From Pseudomonadales bacterium (lineage in GTDB: Bacteria; Pseudomonadota; Gammaproteobacteria; Pseudomonadales; Pseudohongiellaceae): a stretch of DNA of 64,000 nt. Position numbers and translations under genes: made by a program. The stretch is taken from assembly GCA_024234395.1 (NCBI GenBank), contig JACKOH010000002.1, positions 930,001 through 994,000 of the forward strand. Reading direction: 5' to 3'. Every line of letters starts with the position of its first letter. Position 1 is the first letter of the stretch. Below are positions 33,163-42,148 of this stretch, piece by piece. Under the pieces are notes generated by a model that had not been told where the DNA came from, ran no database searches, and saw nothing but the letters and a program-made list of their open reading frames with translations.

Positions 33163-34092
33163 ATGCTGTCAGGAAAAACAGGACGAGTGATTCTGGTGCT
33201 GGGAGCGCTCACTCTGTCGGGCAACTCTTTCAACCAGGGGGTAATCGATTCAGTTGAAAGTGTAAGTTTGACCAGTCCCGAGGGATGGGCCATGGCACAT
33301 ACACTGGCAGCTGCATTAAATCTGGGAACGCCACCAGGTGATGAAGCTCAACTCTGGGAAATCCGCTTCTCGGCCGAGTTGGGTTCGATTCCGCACCTGA
33401 GTCGCCAGGAGCAACGGGTCGGGTTCGGTGGATTTAAAGCTGAAGACCTGAACAAATCACCCGTTTTCGGACGTGGGCGACTGCACCTGGGATTGCCCCT
33501 TGCCACTGAACTGGAGTTTTCCTGGACTCCCCCGTTTGAAATAAATGGCGGTAAACCTGAAGGTATCTACGGCATGGCGGCTTCCGGTTCTCTTTCTCAG
33601 AGCGATGGATGGGAACTTGGCTGGCGTCTGTTCGCAGTCCGTGGCGAAGCAGGTGGGGATATTACCTGCAGTCGGGAGGTTTCTGCAGCCGACCCGGGTT
33701 CACAGGAAAATCCCTTTGGCTGTCGGGGAGCCTCGAATGATCGAATAACACTGGATCATGAGGGGCTGGAACTGACCGGCTCCAGGTTGATCGGAGGCGG
33801 CCACTGGCGTCCTTATCTCGGCTATTCCTACTCCAGAATTCATCCGCATGTGCAGGTCAGGGCAACAGTCTTCGAGACTCTGGATAGGTCTCAGCTGGAA
33901 GCGGATGGCAACCTGCATACCTTCACGTTGGGAACACTGTTTCATCTCAATTCGAGCTGGAGCATGCACGCGGCCCTGTCGTTTACTCCTCTTGAAATCA
34001 GGCGCCCACCGCGTTTAAACGGGCGCGATCAGGATTTCTGGAGCCTGCGCCTGGGAGTGCTCTGGAAACCCGGTTGGTCGATTCTGAGATGA
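33163..34092 (+). CDS. Putative outer-membrane beta-barrel protein of the ECF cluster
   Basis: A 309-residue protein from ATG 33163, 13 nt after the cytochrome gene. The N-terminus has a hydrophobic segment (VILVLGALTLSGNSF) that may be a signal. The rest alternates short polar and aromatic strands (GRGRLHLGLPLATELEFSW, GWELGWRLFAVRGEA, WRPYLGYSYSRIHP, TFTLGTLFHLNSSWSMHAAL) and fits a barrel. Two cysteines (TCSREV and FGCRGA) could form a loop disulfide. I do not recognise the family. It may be the outer-membrane partner of the surface cytochrome. Confidence 0.6.
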   Translation: MLSGKTGRVILVLGALTLSGNSFNQGVIDSVESVSLTSPEGWAMAHTLAAALNLGTPPGDEAQLWEIRFSAELGSIPHLSRQEQRVGFGGFKAEDLNKSPVFGRGRLHLGLPLATELEFSWTPPFEINGGKPEGIYGMAASGSLSQSDGWELGWRLFAVRGEAGGDITCSREVSAADPGSQENPFGCRGASNDRITLDHEGLELTGSRLIGGGHWRPYLGYSYSRIHPHVQVRATVFETLDRSQLEADGNLHTFTLGTLFHLNSSWSMHAALSFTPLEIRRPPRLNGRDQDFWSLRLGVLWKPGWSILR

Positions 34093-34126
34093 TTCAGGTC
34101 GGCAATTCTCACACTGGAAGAGGCTC

Positions 34127-34855
34127 ATGATTGATAAGCTGAAAACATCCCGCCACCTTGGTCCATGCCTTTGTCTGATATCTGTGCTGATAATGTTCAG
34201 TGCCGGGGTCGGGGCGGATACCTACGAGTTGAGCAATCAGAATTCACCTGGCTCATTTTTCCTGGTGGCTACCGATACTGCCGGATTGTTGGGTTTCGTC
34301 GGGCACAGACATGCGATCCTGGCTAACCAATGGGCAGCAGTACTGGAACTGAATCTTCAGGACCTGTCTGCCTCCCGAATCAATGTGACGGTGCAGACCG
34401 GATCATGGACTCTGGACAGTGAACGCGCCTATCAACTGGCAGGCATCGACAAAGCGATCCCTCCTCAGAAGGACAGAGTCGCTACCATGCAGAGAATTCT
34501 GGGCCCTGAGGTACTTAATGTGGAGAAAAATCCGGAAATTGTATTCCGGTCCGAATCGGTTGATGAGCTGTCACTGGATGACAATGGCTCCTCCAGATTG
34601 ATATTGTCTGGAGGCCTTCAGTTACGCAGTGATCTCCTGCCACCGGCACCGGTCGAAGTGGCCGTCATCATGGAACGTCGACCCGACAAGCTTGTCTTCA
34701 CCGGATCCACGGAGGTTCTCCAGTCGGAGTTCGGAATTAATCCGTTCTCCCTGGCTGGTGTTGTGAAAGTCGCAGACAGGATTCGCCTGGTCTGGCGACT
34801 TGAAATCGACACGTCCGATTTTTCAGATTCCGGCCTTTCAGATACTGGCCTTTGA
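34127..34855 (+). CDS. YceI-family periplasmic lipid-binding protein
   Basis: A 242-residue protein with a signal peptide (about 1-32). The YceI/lipocalin-like domain covers about 40-230, with the characteristic early GFVGHRHAI motif, then NVTVQTGSWTLDSERAY, PEIVFRSESV and FGINPFSLAGVVKVADRIRLVW. Family members bind isoprenoid quinones or similar lipids in a beta-barrel pocket. The C-terminal tail SDSGLSDTGL is a short repeat that continues as DNA past the stop. Last gene of the ECF-led cluster, 34 nt after the barrel gene. Confidence 0.8.
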   Translation: MIDKLKTSRHLGPCLCLISVLIMFSAGVGADTYELSNQNSPGSFFLVATDTAGLLGFVGHRHAILANQWAAVLELNLQDLSASRINVTVQTGSWTLDSERAYQLAGIDKAIPPQKDRVATMQRILGPEVLNVEKNPEIVFRSESVDELSLDDNGSSRLILSGGLQLRSDLLPPAPVEVAVIMERRPDKLVFTGSTEVLQSEFGINPFSLAGVVKVADRIRLVWRLEIDTSDFSDSGLSDTGL

Positions 34856-34987
34856 GATTCCGGCTGCTGGGGCTCCGGATTCAAGCGGATGATTAGGGAT
34901 ATTCGGACGCCGGTACTTTGCTGAATTCTGCCTGTTTCGGCTCCCGAATCGAATACCCCTTGTGCTGTACTTTTCAGTAGGGATCGT

Positions 34988-34993
34988 TATAAT
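34988..34993 (+). promoter_or_regulatory. -10 box (TATAAT) of the riboswitch transcript
   Basis: A perfect TATAAT at 34988-34993 stands about 7 nt before the expected 5' end of the riboswitch. The -35 region about 17 nt upstream (CTGTAC) is weak, which fits a promoter of moderate strength. Confidence 0.6.
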
Positions 34994-34998
34994 GCGCC

Positions 34999-35112
34999 AC
35001 TGTCATTGGGGAGTAGCCTTCCTCCCGCGCGGAGGAGTTTACGTCAACATACTTGACCGGCAGGTCATGGCGTAGACAGCTCCAGAGCCTGGCAAGACCT
35101 TTGACTGTATCG
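34999..35112 (+). ncRNA. yybP-ykoY (manganese) riboswitch
   Basis: The leader carries the conserved blocks of the yybP-ykoY class in order: TTGGGGAGTAGCC, a hairpin CCTCCCGCGCGGAGGAG, GTCAACATAC, CAGGTCATGGCG, and GGCAAGACCTTTGAC. TGTCA at the 5' side and TGAC at the 3' side can close the P1 stem. The class senses Mn2+ and turns on exporters. The gene downstream is a UPF0016 transporter, a typical partner. The ribosome site (GGAG, 35167-35170) is about 55 nt past the aptamer, so control could be at translation or by a terminator I did not resolve. Confidence 0.85.
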
Positions 35113-35178
35113 CCCTTACCGTGGCCGGAGGGGTGGTATGGTCATTGGTGTTTCTGTCCGGCCACTGGAGTTTCCTTG

Positions 35179-35739
35179 ATGGACGCCTTTCTGGTCTCCA
35201 CCGGCATTGTCGCGGTGGCTGAAATCGGTGATAAAACGCAGCTGCTCGCCTTCCTGCTGGCCTCCCGGTTTCGCAAACCAATTCCCATTGTTTTCGGCAT
35301 CCTGTTCGCTACCGTCGCCAATCATGCGCTGGCCGGTGGGCTCGGTGTCTGGGTCTCGTCAAACCTGTCCCCTGACCTGCTGCGCTGGGTTCTCGGCCTG
35401 TCATTCTTCGCTGTTGCCGGCTGGGCACTGATCCCGGACCGGATGGACGAGGAGCCGGCGCAACTGGCGAATCTAGGTATCTTTGGTACCACGCTGTTCA
35501 CCTTCTTTCTGGCGGAGATCGGTGACAAGACCCAGGTGGCGACTGCCATGCTGGTTGCCAATTACAGTGCCTTTGTGGCGGTAATCATGGGTACTACCCT
35601 GGGCATGATGATAGCCAATGTCCCGGCCGTGTACCTGGGTGGAGGAGCAGCCCAGAGACTTCCCTTGAAACTGATTCGTCTGATTGCTGCGGGCACTTTC
35701 GTGCTGCTCGGTATAGTCACTCTTTCAGGTGCAGTCTGA
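35179..35739 (+). CDS. UPF0016/GDT1-type manganese exporter
   Basis: A 186-residue membrane protein from ATG 35179 (GGAG eight bases before). Six hydrophobic helices. Both copies of the family signature E-x-G-D-K-T are present (AVAEIGDKTQLLAF near 12 and LAEIGDKTQVAT near 111). They form the metal pathway in this family (TMEM165, MneA/Mnx type), known to export Mn2+. The upstream yybP-ykoY riboswitch supports manganese as the substrate. Confidence 0.9.
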   Translation: MDAFLVSTGIVAVAEIGDKTQLLAFLLASRFRKPIPIVFGILFATVANHALAGGLGVWVSSNLSPDLLRWVLGLSFFAVAGWALIPDRMDEEPAQLANLGIFGTTLFTFFLAEIGDKTQVATAMLVANYSAFVAVIMGTTLGMMIANVPAVYLGGGAAQRLPLKLIRLIAAGTFVLLGIVTLSGAV

Positions 35740-36074
35740 TACTTTCTCACTAACGGGCTGCTAACCCAGTGTCCTGGCTGAGCCTGAAATTCGGGATGCC
35801 GGATTTCAATGCCTGGACAGGCAGTGTTGGTGAAACCCCACATTGAAGTAGCGGAAATTCAAGTACCTGGCAATACCGCTTGGAAAACTGTCGGGCTGAT
35901 GCAACGAATCTCGTTCCGTTCAACAGATCCTGAGCCAGATGAATACCGGACCGTGGGCCGCAGCAGCATTTTTCGCTGCTGGCACAACGCTTGCACTATG
36001 CAATTTGCAGTGTGAGATCTCAGTTCTGTTTAATCACACCTATTACAAAAGTAAAACCAATCTGGAGGAGCAAC
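35740..36074. other. 335 bp region with no gene seen
   Basis: Between the manganese exporter and the EF-hand gene. Short open frames on the plus strand here have no family resemblance. I see no clear terminator after the exporter gene. Confidence 0.4.
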
Positions 36075-36389
36075 ATGAAAATCATTCAAGTCATTACCCT
36101 GTTGACTGCCGCGGTAGCATTTCCTGTTCTTGCCCAGCAAGGCGAGTACGCCAGTTTCCAGGAAGCCGATAAGAACGCTGACGGCGTACTCAACACGGAA
36201 GAAGCGATGGAATCGCTGCCGGGTGCTGAAATCAGCGATGCCAACGACGACGGTGTTATCAGCAAGGGTGAAGCGGAGGAATCCGTCTCCGGTCTCAAGC
36301 TGACCGCCAGCGACGCGCAGGATGCAGCGGCACCGGTTGGCGAAGCCGACTACCGGATGATTGTACAGGCACTGCAGCGCAATGCCTGA
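36075..36389 (+). CDS. Exported small EF-hand protein
   Basis: A 104-residue protein from ATG 36075, with GGAGG 6 nt upstream. The signal peptide covers about 1-20 (PVLAQ). Two EF-hand calcium-binding loops follow: DKNADGVLNTEE near 33 and DANDDGVISKGE near 56, both with Asp/Asn at 1, 3 and 5 and Glu at 12. It is probably a periplasmic calcium-binding protein. A strong terminator follows. Confidence 0.82.
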   Translation: MKIIQVITLLTAAVAFPVLAQQGEYASFQEADKNADGVLNTEEAMESLPGAEISDANDDGVISKGEAEESVSGLKLTASDAQDAAAPVGEADYRMIVQALQRNA

Positions 36390-36453
36390 TTCGCAGCCCT
36401 GACCGGTGGGCGCTACAGTATCCAGTAGTGCCGCAACCTGATAACCCACCTTT

Positions 36454-36482
36454 AGCCCCCGACTGTCGGGGGCTTTTTTTTT
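36454..36482 (+). terminator. Rho-independent terminator after the EF-hand gene
   Basis: A perfect 9 bp stem AGCCCCCGA/TCGGGGGCT with a CTG loop (36454-36474), followed by nine T residues. Confidence 0.93.
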
Positions 36483-36552
36483 AAAAAAGCCACAGCGGCT
36501 GTGAATAGCTTTACCGCGGCCGGCGTTATAAAGTAATTAACGGAATCTATTA

Positions 36553-37536
36553 ATGGAGGGCCGCGACCCGCAAATGCACAGGCAGGCAGCAAACTGGTCT
36601 CCACTGACCAGAATCGTAAGCGTGATGATCATCGTTATTGGCCTGGTGATGTTGATAGCGGGATTGTTCATGCCCGTGGCCACCACCGAACGTTTGTTGG
36701 CCGAACCCGACACGTATTCCATTCTGGGAGGAATTCGGAACCTGCTGGAAAACGGCAATACGTCGTTGGCCTTGGCGATTACCGGTTTCTCGGTCATTTT
36801 TCCAATCGCCAAGTATATTGTGATATTGCTGATTGCATTGCGGCGCGGGACATTAATTGCGCAGGGAAGAGTTCTCAGACTGCTGCGCTTTCTGGGCAAG
36901 TGGTCGATGCTGGATACGTTTGTCATTGCCGTCACTTTCGGTGCTGCCAACCTGGGGATCCTGTCGGACGTGCAAGTCCGTTGGGGAATCTACCTGTACG
37001 GAGCGGCGGTACTGATCTCGATTCTGGTATCGGTCCTGCTTTCCTGGAGCCTGATTGACGGGGGAGATAAAGAGGACCGACAGTTTTCCTCGTCACTGTT
37101 GGATCGCTTGCTTCATACCCTGTCCATTGTGATGTTCCTCGGGGGGTTGATGCTGCCTCTGGCACAGATCGACAAGTGGCTGTTCTGGGAGAATCATTAT
37201 TCGGTTGCCACGGCTCTGGCGCGCTTTCTCAGGGAAGATGAATCGGTTCTCGCCCTGTTGATGCTGCTCTTTGTTGTGCTGATGCCGCTATTCCGGTTCC
37301 TGTTGGTCGGGGTAATCCGTTGGCTGCGCAGGCCCGGCCCCGGAATCATCCGGCTCGCCGAGCTGGTGGACGAATGGGCGATGTTTGACGTGTATGTGCT
37401 GGCTATGGGCCTGGTTTTTATTAAGCTTAACGACCATGCCTCCGTAACGTTGCAGATGGGATTCTGGTTACTGGCAGCTGCAGCCTGTCTCACCTGGATC
37501 GACAGCGCCAGGTTGCACAGACAGCTGAACGCCTAG
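36553..37536 (+). CDS. PqiA/LetA-like membrane protein
   Basis: A 327-residue protein with two related four-helix units. The first ends in GKWSMLDTFVIAVTFGA (near 116) and the second in DEWAMFDVYVLAMGLVF (near 276). This W-(S/A)-M-(L/F)-D motif is the signature of paraquat-inducible protein A (PqiA/LetA/YebS) proteins, which work with MCE-domain proteins in lipid transport. The cysteine-rich zinc ribbons of classical PqiA are missing and no MCE gene follows, so it is a lone, shortened variant. Confidence 0.72.
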   Translation: MEGRDPQMHRQAANWSPLTRIVSVMIIVIGLVMLIAGLFMPVATTERLLAEPDTYSILGGIRNLLENGNTSLALAITGFSVIFPIAKYIVILLIALRRGTLIAQGRVLRLLRFLGKWSMLDTFVIAVTFGAANLGILSDVQVRWGIYLYGAAVLISILVSVLLSWSLIDGGDKEDRQFSSSLLDRLLHTLSIVMFLGGLMLPLAQIDKWLFWENHYSVATALARFLREDESVLALLMLLFVVLMPLFRFLLVGVIRWLRRPGPGIIRLAELVDEWAMFDVYVLAMGLVFIKLNDHASVTLQMGFWLLAAAACLTWIDSARLHRQLNA

Positions 37537-37563
37537 GTTCCGCTACCTGGGAGGTTCTACGGT

Positions 37564-39132
37564 TCAGTCATTGTCGCTTTCGACCGTGTCTGGTGCATCA
37601 CCATCGTTTCCGCTTTTATTTTTGTTGCGATGTTTTTTGCCGCTTCGCTTTCTCCTTCGATTACTGTCACTCTTACTGCTCTCTTTTTTTCCGTCTTTGG
37701 CAGTATCTTTTCGTCCCCTGGCATTGAATTCATCGTGGTCGCCAGTACTAGACTCGCCAAAATAGAGAGTCCGGTGCGGAAATGGAATTTCGATTCCTTC
37801 CTTATCGAAAGCTATTTTGATACGGCGATTGAATTCCCGCCCGACTTTCCATTTGTCGTGCGGCGCGGTTTTGGTCCGTACCCGGATGATCACCGCGCTG
37901 TCGTCGAAACGGTCGACACCCAGTACCTGAAGCGGTTCTATGATGCTGTTGGAAAAATCACTGTCTTCGCGCATCTGCTGATCCACTTTTTCCAGGCACC
38001 GAACCACGCTATCGGTATCCTCTCCATATGCCACGCCGATATCCATCAAGTAGTGGCTGAACTCCTTGGTGAGATTGTCCACCACGGCAACTTCACTATT
38101 GGGTACCGTATGTACTGTTCCGTCAAGTGAGCGCAGCTGCAGTTTTCTGAGAGTGATGCGTTCGACGATCCCGGTTCTGCCGGCGACACTGACCACGTCT
38201 CCCACCTGTAACAGGTCTTCAAGTACGATCGTGAAGCCGGTCAGGAAATCCTGCACCATGGTTTGCGCCCCAAAGCCTACCGCGATGCCGAGGACCCCGG
38301 CACCTGCCAGCAGGGGTACGATATCCACTCCGAATTCAGATAACAGGACCAGCGTACACAGGATTACTATCACCACGAAGATGAGATTCCGGATTACCGG
38401 TAACAGGGTTTTCACCCGACCGGTTCTGGCACTGGAACTTCTGTTTATGGAGACTTCCATGGCGGTATTGATCCCTTCCCAGGTGGTGACCAGCAACAGG
38501 AATACAAACAGAAACAAGATCGTGTATTCGGTAATCACGTCCACAATAGAACGGAAAGACGCATATTGCCCCGGTCCACTGAGTACAAAGATCATCGCGT
38601 AGAACGTCAGCAGCAGGGCCAGCGCGTAGCCGACTACGCGCTGGGAAAGAAAGACCAGCCGGAAACGGTTTCCGGACAGACTGAACCGTTCACGCAGTAA
38701 GTCAAAGCGCCGGTCCAGCACTTTTGCGAGCCAGTTGTTCAGCAGCACAAATAGCGTCATCAAGAGCAACAATACAGTCAGAATAATGAAGTTTGCTCCA
38801 GCTGTATCGCTGAGTCCCAGCCCTCGAATGAATTGCAGATACGACGCCAGCAATCCATCACTGGTTTCTTCCAGTTCAAGCAGCGAGCTGAACGAAAAGC
38901 CGGATTGCTCCTCGCCCCTGCGCGCCGCCAGCAGGGTTTCCAGATTGCTGATGAATTGCTGCCGCGCGGTATCGCTTTCCAGGGTAACGATCAGCTGTTC
39001 CAGCTGCTCAGCCGCCGGTGCGACGGCGGAAGTCCCGGGGTCGGAGGTTTCCTGAGCCAGGCCGGATTCTGGTCCCGTGAAAAAGGTGCCCAGTAACAGA
39101 GCAAGCAGCACAGTGACAAGTCTGCGGATCAT
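37564..39132 (-). CDS. MscS-family mechanosensitive channel
   Basis: I start at ATG 39132 (MIRRLVTVLLALLLG, signal-like), giving 522 residues; the frame is open 30 codons upstream but would overlap the neighbour. A periplasmic helical domain runs to about 110, then five membrane helices. The pore-lining helix and beta domain read LLAGAGVLGIAVGFGAQTMVQDFLTGF and VGDVVSVAGRTGIVERITLRKLQLR, followed by HTVPNSEV, all MscS signatures. The last 45 residues are very basic and polar (NRRRKRSGKKHRNKNK), an unusual tail that may bind nucleic acid or lipid heads. Confidence 0.9.
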   Translation of the reverse strand: MIRRLVTVLLALLLGTFFTGPESGLAQETSDPGTSAVAPAAEQLEQLIVTLESDTARQQFISNLETLLAARRGEEQSGFSFSSLLELEETSDGLLASYLQFIRGLGLSDTAGANFIILTVLLLLMTLFVLLNNWLAKVLDRRFDLLRERFSLSGNRFRLVFLSQRVVGYALALLLTFYAMIFVLSGPGQYASFRSIVDVITEYTILFLFVFLLLVTTWEGINTAMEVSINRSSSARTGRVKTLLPVIRNLIFVVIVILCTLVLLSEFGVDIVPLLAGAGVLGIAVGFGAQTMVQDFLTGFTIVLEDLLQVGDVVSVAGRTGIVERITLRKLQLRSLDGTVHTVPNSEVAVVDNLTKEFSHYLMDIGVAYGEDTDSVVRCLEKVDQQMREDSDFSNSIIEPLQVLGVDRFDDSAVIIRVRTKTAPHDKWKVGREFNRRIKIAFDKEGIEIPFPHRTLYFGESSTGDHDEFNARGRKDTAKDGKKESSKSDSNRRRKRSGKKHRNKNKSGNDGDAPDTVESDND

Positions 39133-39157
39133 TGTTGATTGATCCGGGAAGCCCTGA

Positions 39158-40156
39158 CTAATTGGAGCCTTCCCTGCTAATCGTGGAGTTGATTTCGTCC
39201 AGAGTCCTGGCATAGAGTTCACTGAATCGGCCGCCGTAATTCACCGCCAGCCTGGCGTGGTTCTGCGCAGCCAGAGGCTGCCGGTCCTGTAACAGGCTTT
39301 GAGCAAGATTATTGTGGGCCGGAGCGTAGTCGGCTTGCAGCTCAAGAACCTGCCGGTACAGATGGATCGCCTGCGGATAGTGCTCGCCGGTCAGCAGCAG
39401 GTTGCCGTAGCCCATCAACAGTCCGATATTGTCTGGCCATTTTCTCAAGCCTGTCTGGTAGGCCTGTTCCAGAACCCGGAAGTCGGAATTGGACACTTCA
39501 AGATCCACCAGGCTGGAAAGGTATTCGGTCGCGGTTGCAGTGGCCGGCAGTCGGTTCGCGGGAGTTACGGTAATACCCCAATGCCCGGCGCGCGCCCAGG
39601 TTCTTTCGAATATTGTCATGGCGACTCGATAATTTTCGATCAGTCCCGAATTGAGCAGCAGTTCACCACTGTCCCTGTCGAAGCCCTTGACCACTGCGAA
39701 GTGCCACCTGGGCAAACTGTTCAGACCCAGGTTCTGCAGTACCAGAACCGGATTCCCGGCGCTGATCTCGGTAAGCAGTACCGACAGTTCAGGAGCCAGC
39801 TGATAGACAACCCGTTCATGCTGTCGTGCCGCAGCCGCTATTTCGACCTGTAATGAACCCTGACGGCCAGGCAGATATACCTGGTCGACCAGTGCTGCGG
39901 GCGTAATTTCCAGGCCGGACGCTACCAACACGGTCGCCAGAGCGGCGGGTCCACATTGATAACGATCCTGGGCGAAGAAGGGTACCTCGTCGACCATGGC
40001 TGCGGTTGCCAGTGGTATTGGCCAGTTGCTGGCCAGCTCTTTGCTCTGGGGAGCGGATTGACAGGCACAGACCAGTCCGCAGGCAAGCAATACTGCACAG
40101 CGCAGCAGCCTGAATGGAACTTGCAACAGTCGAATGCGCAGCATTGTCTTACCCAT
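39158..40156 (-). CDS. PA2778-family C39-like cysteine peptidase with TPR repeats
   Basis: A 332-residue protein with an N-terminal hydrophobic signal and a possible lipobox (LVCACQ). The C39-like domain covers about 55-195: catalytic Cys in YQCGPAALATVL, His in LPRWHFAVVKGFD, then Asp/Asn in LLLNSG. TPR units follow (about 225-320: NIGLLMGYGNLLLTGEHYPQAI in part, APAHNNLAQSLLQDR). The gene directly follows the PA2779-like gene (20 nt), the arrangement seen for PA2778/PA2779. The substrate is unknown. An alternative start is ATG 40144. Confidence 0.85.
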   Translation of the reverse strand: MGKTMLRIRLLQVPFRLLRCAVLLACGLVCACQSAPQSKELASNWPIPLATAAMVDEVPFFAQDRYQCGPAALATVLVASGLEITPAALVDQVYLPGRQGSLQVEIAAAARQHERVVYQLAPELSVLLTEISAGNPVLVLQNLGLNSLPRWHFAVVKGFDRDSGELLLNSGLIENYRVAMTIFERTWARAGHWGITVTPANRLPATATATEYLSSLVDLEVSNSDFRVLEQAYQTGLRKWPDNIGLLMGYGNLLLTGEHYPQAIHLYRQVLELQADYAPAHNNLAQSLLQDRQPLAAQNHARLAVNYGGRFSELYARTLDEINSTISREGSN

Positions 40157-40176
40157 TGCTGGTCATCGGTCGTTTC

Positions 40177-40581
40177 CTACACATCGGGGAAGACGTCGGT
40201 GGCGCCAGCCATATCAAGCAGGATAAAAATCACGATCAGCCCGAGGGCAATACCCAGAATACTGCCGCCGGCGGGAAGATCATCAATACGTTGATACAGT
40301 CCGCGCACTTCCTGGTCGGTCATGGCATTGACCCGCTGTTCTATCTGCGTGGCCGGAACGCCTTGATCAAGCAGCTGCTGGCGGACTTCTTCCCGGGCCA
40401 GGAACGCTTTGATCTGATCGCGCTGGGTGGTCAGATCGTCCTGCTGAGCCAGCTGGGCGGTGGTGACCGGCTCAGCGGATGCCATGGGGGCATACAGGTT
40501 GGCGCTGAACAGACAGCTGACCAGCAACATGACCAGGAATCTCTTGCAGTGTTTCGCTGTTGTCTTGTGCATCTTGTGCAT
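40177..40581 (-). CDS. PA2779-family protein
   Basis: A 134-residue protein with a signal peptide (about 1-35; an alternative start is ATG 40572). A helical, Gln/Glu-rich middle follows (DDLTTQRDQIKAFLAREEVRQQL in part, VNAMTDQEVRGLYQRIDDLPAGG). It ends with one membrane helix (ILGIALGLIVIFILLDMAG). Matches the PA2779 family and is the usual upstream partner of the PA2778-type peptidase. It may be that peptidase's substrate or anchor, but this is inference. Confidence 0.83.
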   Translation of the reverse strand: MHKMHKTTAKHCKRFLVMLLVSCLFSANLYAPMASAEPVTTAQLAQQDDLTTQRDQIKAFLAREEVRQQLLDQGVPATQIEQRVNAMTDQEVRGLYQRIDDLPAGGSILGIALGLIVIFILLDMAGATDVFPDV

Positions 40582-40782
40582 AATGGAAGGCTCCTTTCTC
40601 TGCTGGTTGAAACGAATAACTCAGATTGCAAACGGTCGAAAGCCCCGATGGTTCCCACTATCGGTTGCCGATTTCTGGAACCTGCGGTCGGAGCATTGAG
40701 TATCTGACCGCCTTTGCATGTGTCTCCGGAACTCGGTAGTTTTAGTACTGACACCAATTCATTCAAATGGAAGGAGCTGAGG

Positions 40783-42147
40783 TTGGAGCTTGATCCGGTT
40801 TTATTGGCCCGAATACAGTTTGCTGCCAATATCAGTTTTCACATCCTGTTCCCCACCATCACGATCGGCTTGAGCTGGGTTCTTCTGTATTTTCGGATCC
40901 GCTATACACGCAGTCTCTCGAGTGGTGCCGGGGATGACCCGCAATGGGAAGAGGCCTATCAGTTCTGGGTCAGGATCTTTGCCCTGAGTTTTGCCCTGGG
41001 CGTCGTATCCGGTGTCACCATGAGCTTCCAGTTCGGCACCAACTGGCCGGGTTTTATGGACCGGGCAGGGAACATTGCCGGGCCGCTGCTTGGCTATGAA
41101 GTGCTGACCGCATTTTTTCTCGAGGCATCCTTCCTGGGTATCATGCTGTTCGGCAAACACCGGGTCAGCAATCGTATTCACTTACTCGCCACGACACTGG
41201 TAGCCGTTGGCACGCTGCTTTCCGCTTTCTGGATTCTGGCTCTGAATGCATGGATGCAGACGCCGGCCGGATTCACTCTGGAAAATGCGCAATTCCAGGT
41301 CGATTCATGGGCACAGGTACTGTTCAATCCGTCGTTTCCCTACCGGTTTGTGCATACGCTGATCGCCTCCTTGCTTACCACCGCGTTCCTGATCACCGGT
41401 GTCAGCGCCTTCCGCTACCGACGTGGGCTGGCCCGGTCGATGAACGGTCGGGTCTTGAGGAGTGGAATAGTCATGGCGGCGCTGTTGTCTCCGCTGCAGA
41501 TTCTGGTCGGTGATCTGCATGGGTTGAACACCCTGGAATATCAGCCGGCCAAGGTGGCGGCAATCGAGGCTGTCTGGAAAACCGAGCGCGGCGCTCCATT
41601 CACTCTGCTGGGGATTCCAGACAGTGACGCAGGCAGGACGCGAATGGCTATTCGCATTCCCAATGCCGCGAGTCTGATACTGACACATGATTGGGATGGG
41701 GAAGTCCGGGGATTGAATGAGTTCATCGGCGAGCACCCTCCGGTGGCTCCGGTTTTCTGGGCCTTCCGGATTATGCTTGGGGTGGGTGTTCTGATGGTCA
41801 CGGTAAGCTGGTGGGCCTGCTGGACGGTTTTCCGGCGGCGCAGTTATCCGCCACTGCTACTGAAGATTCTGTCCCTGATGACTTACTGCGGCTGGATTGC
41901 GGTACTGGCCGGCTGGTACGTTTCGGAAATCGGCCGTCAGCCCTGGATGGTTTACGGGCAGCTGAAAACCGCCACGCTGGTCGCTTCCCAAACCGGATCG
42001 GTAATGTCGATAACTCTGCTGGCCTATCTGCTTCTGTACGGTTTCCTGCTGGTATCCTACTTCTCGGTATTACGGTATCTGGCGTCCCGGGATTCAGAGG
42101 CTTCGGGTTCGCAGCAGCAAGCGGCAATGAAGCCGGGAGTGGGTTGA
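40783..42147 (+). CDS. cydA: Cytochrome bd-type quinol oxidase subunit I, short Q-loop (CIO-like)
   Basis: I choose TTG 40783 because AAGGAG stands about 7 nt before it and the protein then begins MELDPVLLARIQFAANISFHILFP (in part), the usual N-terminus. The result is 454 residues. Nine helices. The quinol-site motif GRQPWMVYG is at about 385. Haem ligands are seen as FHILFP (His19-equivalent) and later His and Met residues. The Q-loop lacks the long insertion of the E. coli type, as in cyanide-insensitive oxidases. It reduces O2 to water with quinol. Confidence 0.92.
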   Translation: MELDPVLLARIQFAANISFHILFPTITIGLSWVLLYFRIRYTRSLSSGAGDDPQWEEAYQFWVRIFALSFALGVVSGVTMSFQFGTNWPGFMDRAGNIAGPLLGYEVLTAFFLEASFLGIMLFGKHRVSNRIHLLATTLVAVGTLLSAFWILALNAWMQTPAGFTLENAQFQVDSWAQVLFNPSFPYRFVHTLIASLLTTAFLITGVSAFRYRRGLARSMNGRVLRSGIVMAALLSPLQILVGDLHGLNTLEYQPAKVAAIEAVWKTERGAPFTLLGIPDSDAGRTRMAIRIPNAASLILTHDWDGEVRGLNEFIGEHPPVAPVFWAFRIMLGVGVLMVTVSWWACWTVFRRRSYPPLLLKILSLMTYCGWIAVLAGWYVSEIGRQPWMVYGQLKTATLVASQTGSVMSITLLAYLLLYGFLLVSYFSVLRYLASRDSEASGSQQQAAMKPGVG

Positions 42148-42148
42148 T

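Noticed and set aside
39133..39222. Longer MscS start
   Set aside because: It would overlap the PA2778-like gene and put polar residues before the signal sequence.
40714..40782. Upstream start for cydA
   Set aside because: The extra residues are unlike CydA. TTG 40783 follows a good ribosome site and gives the usual N-terminus.
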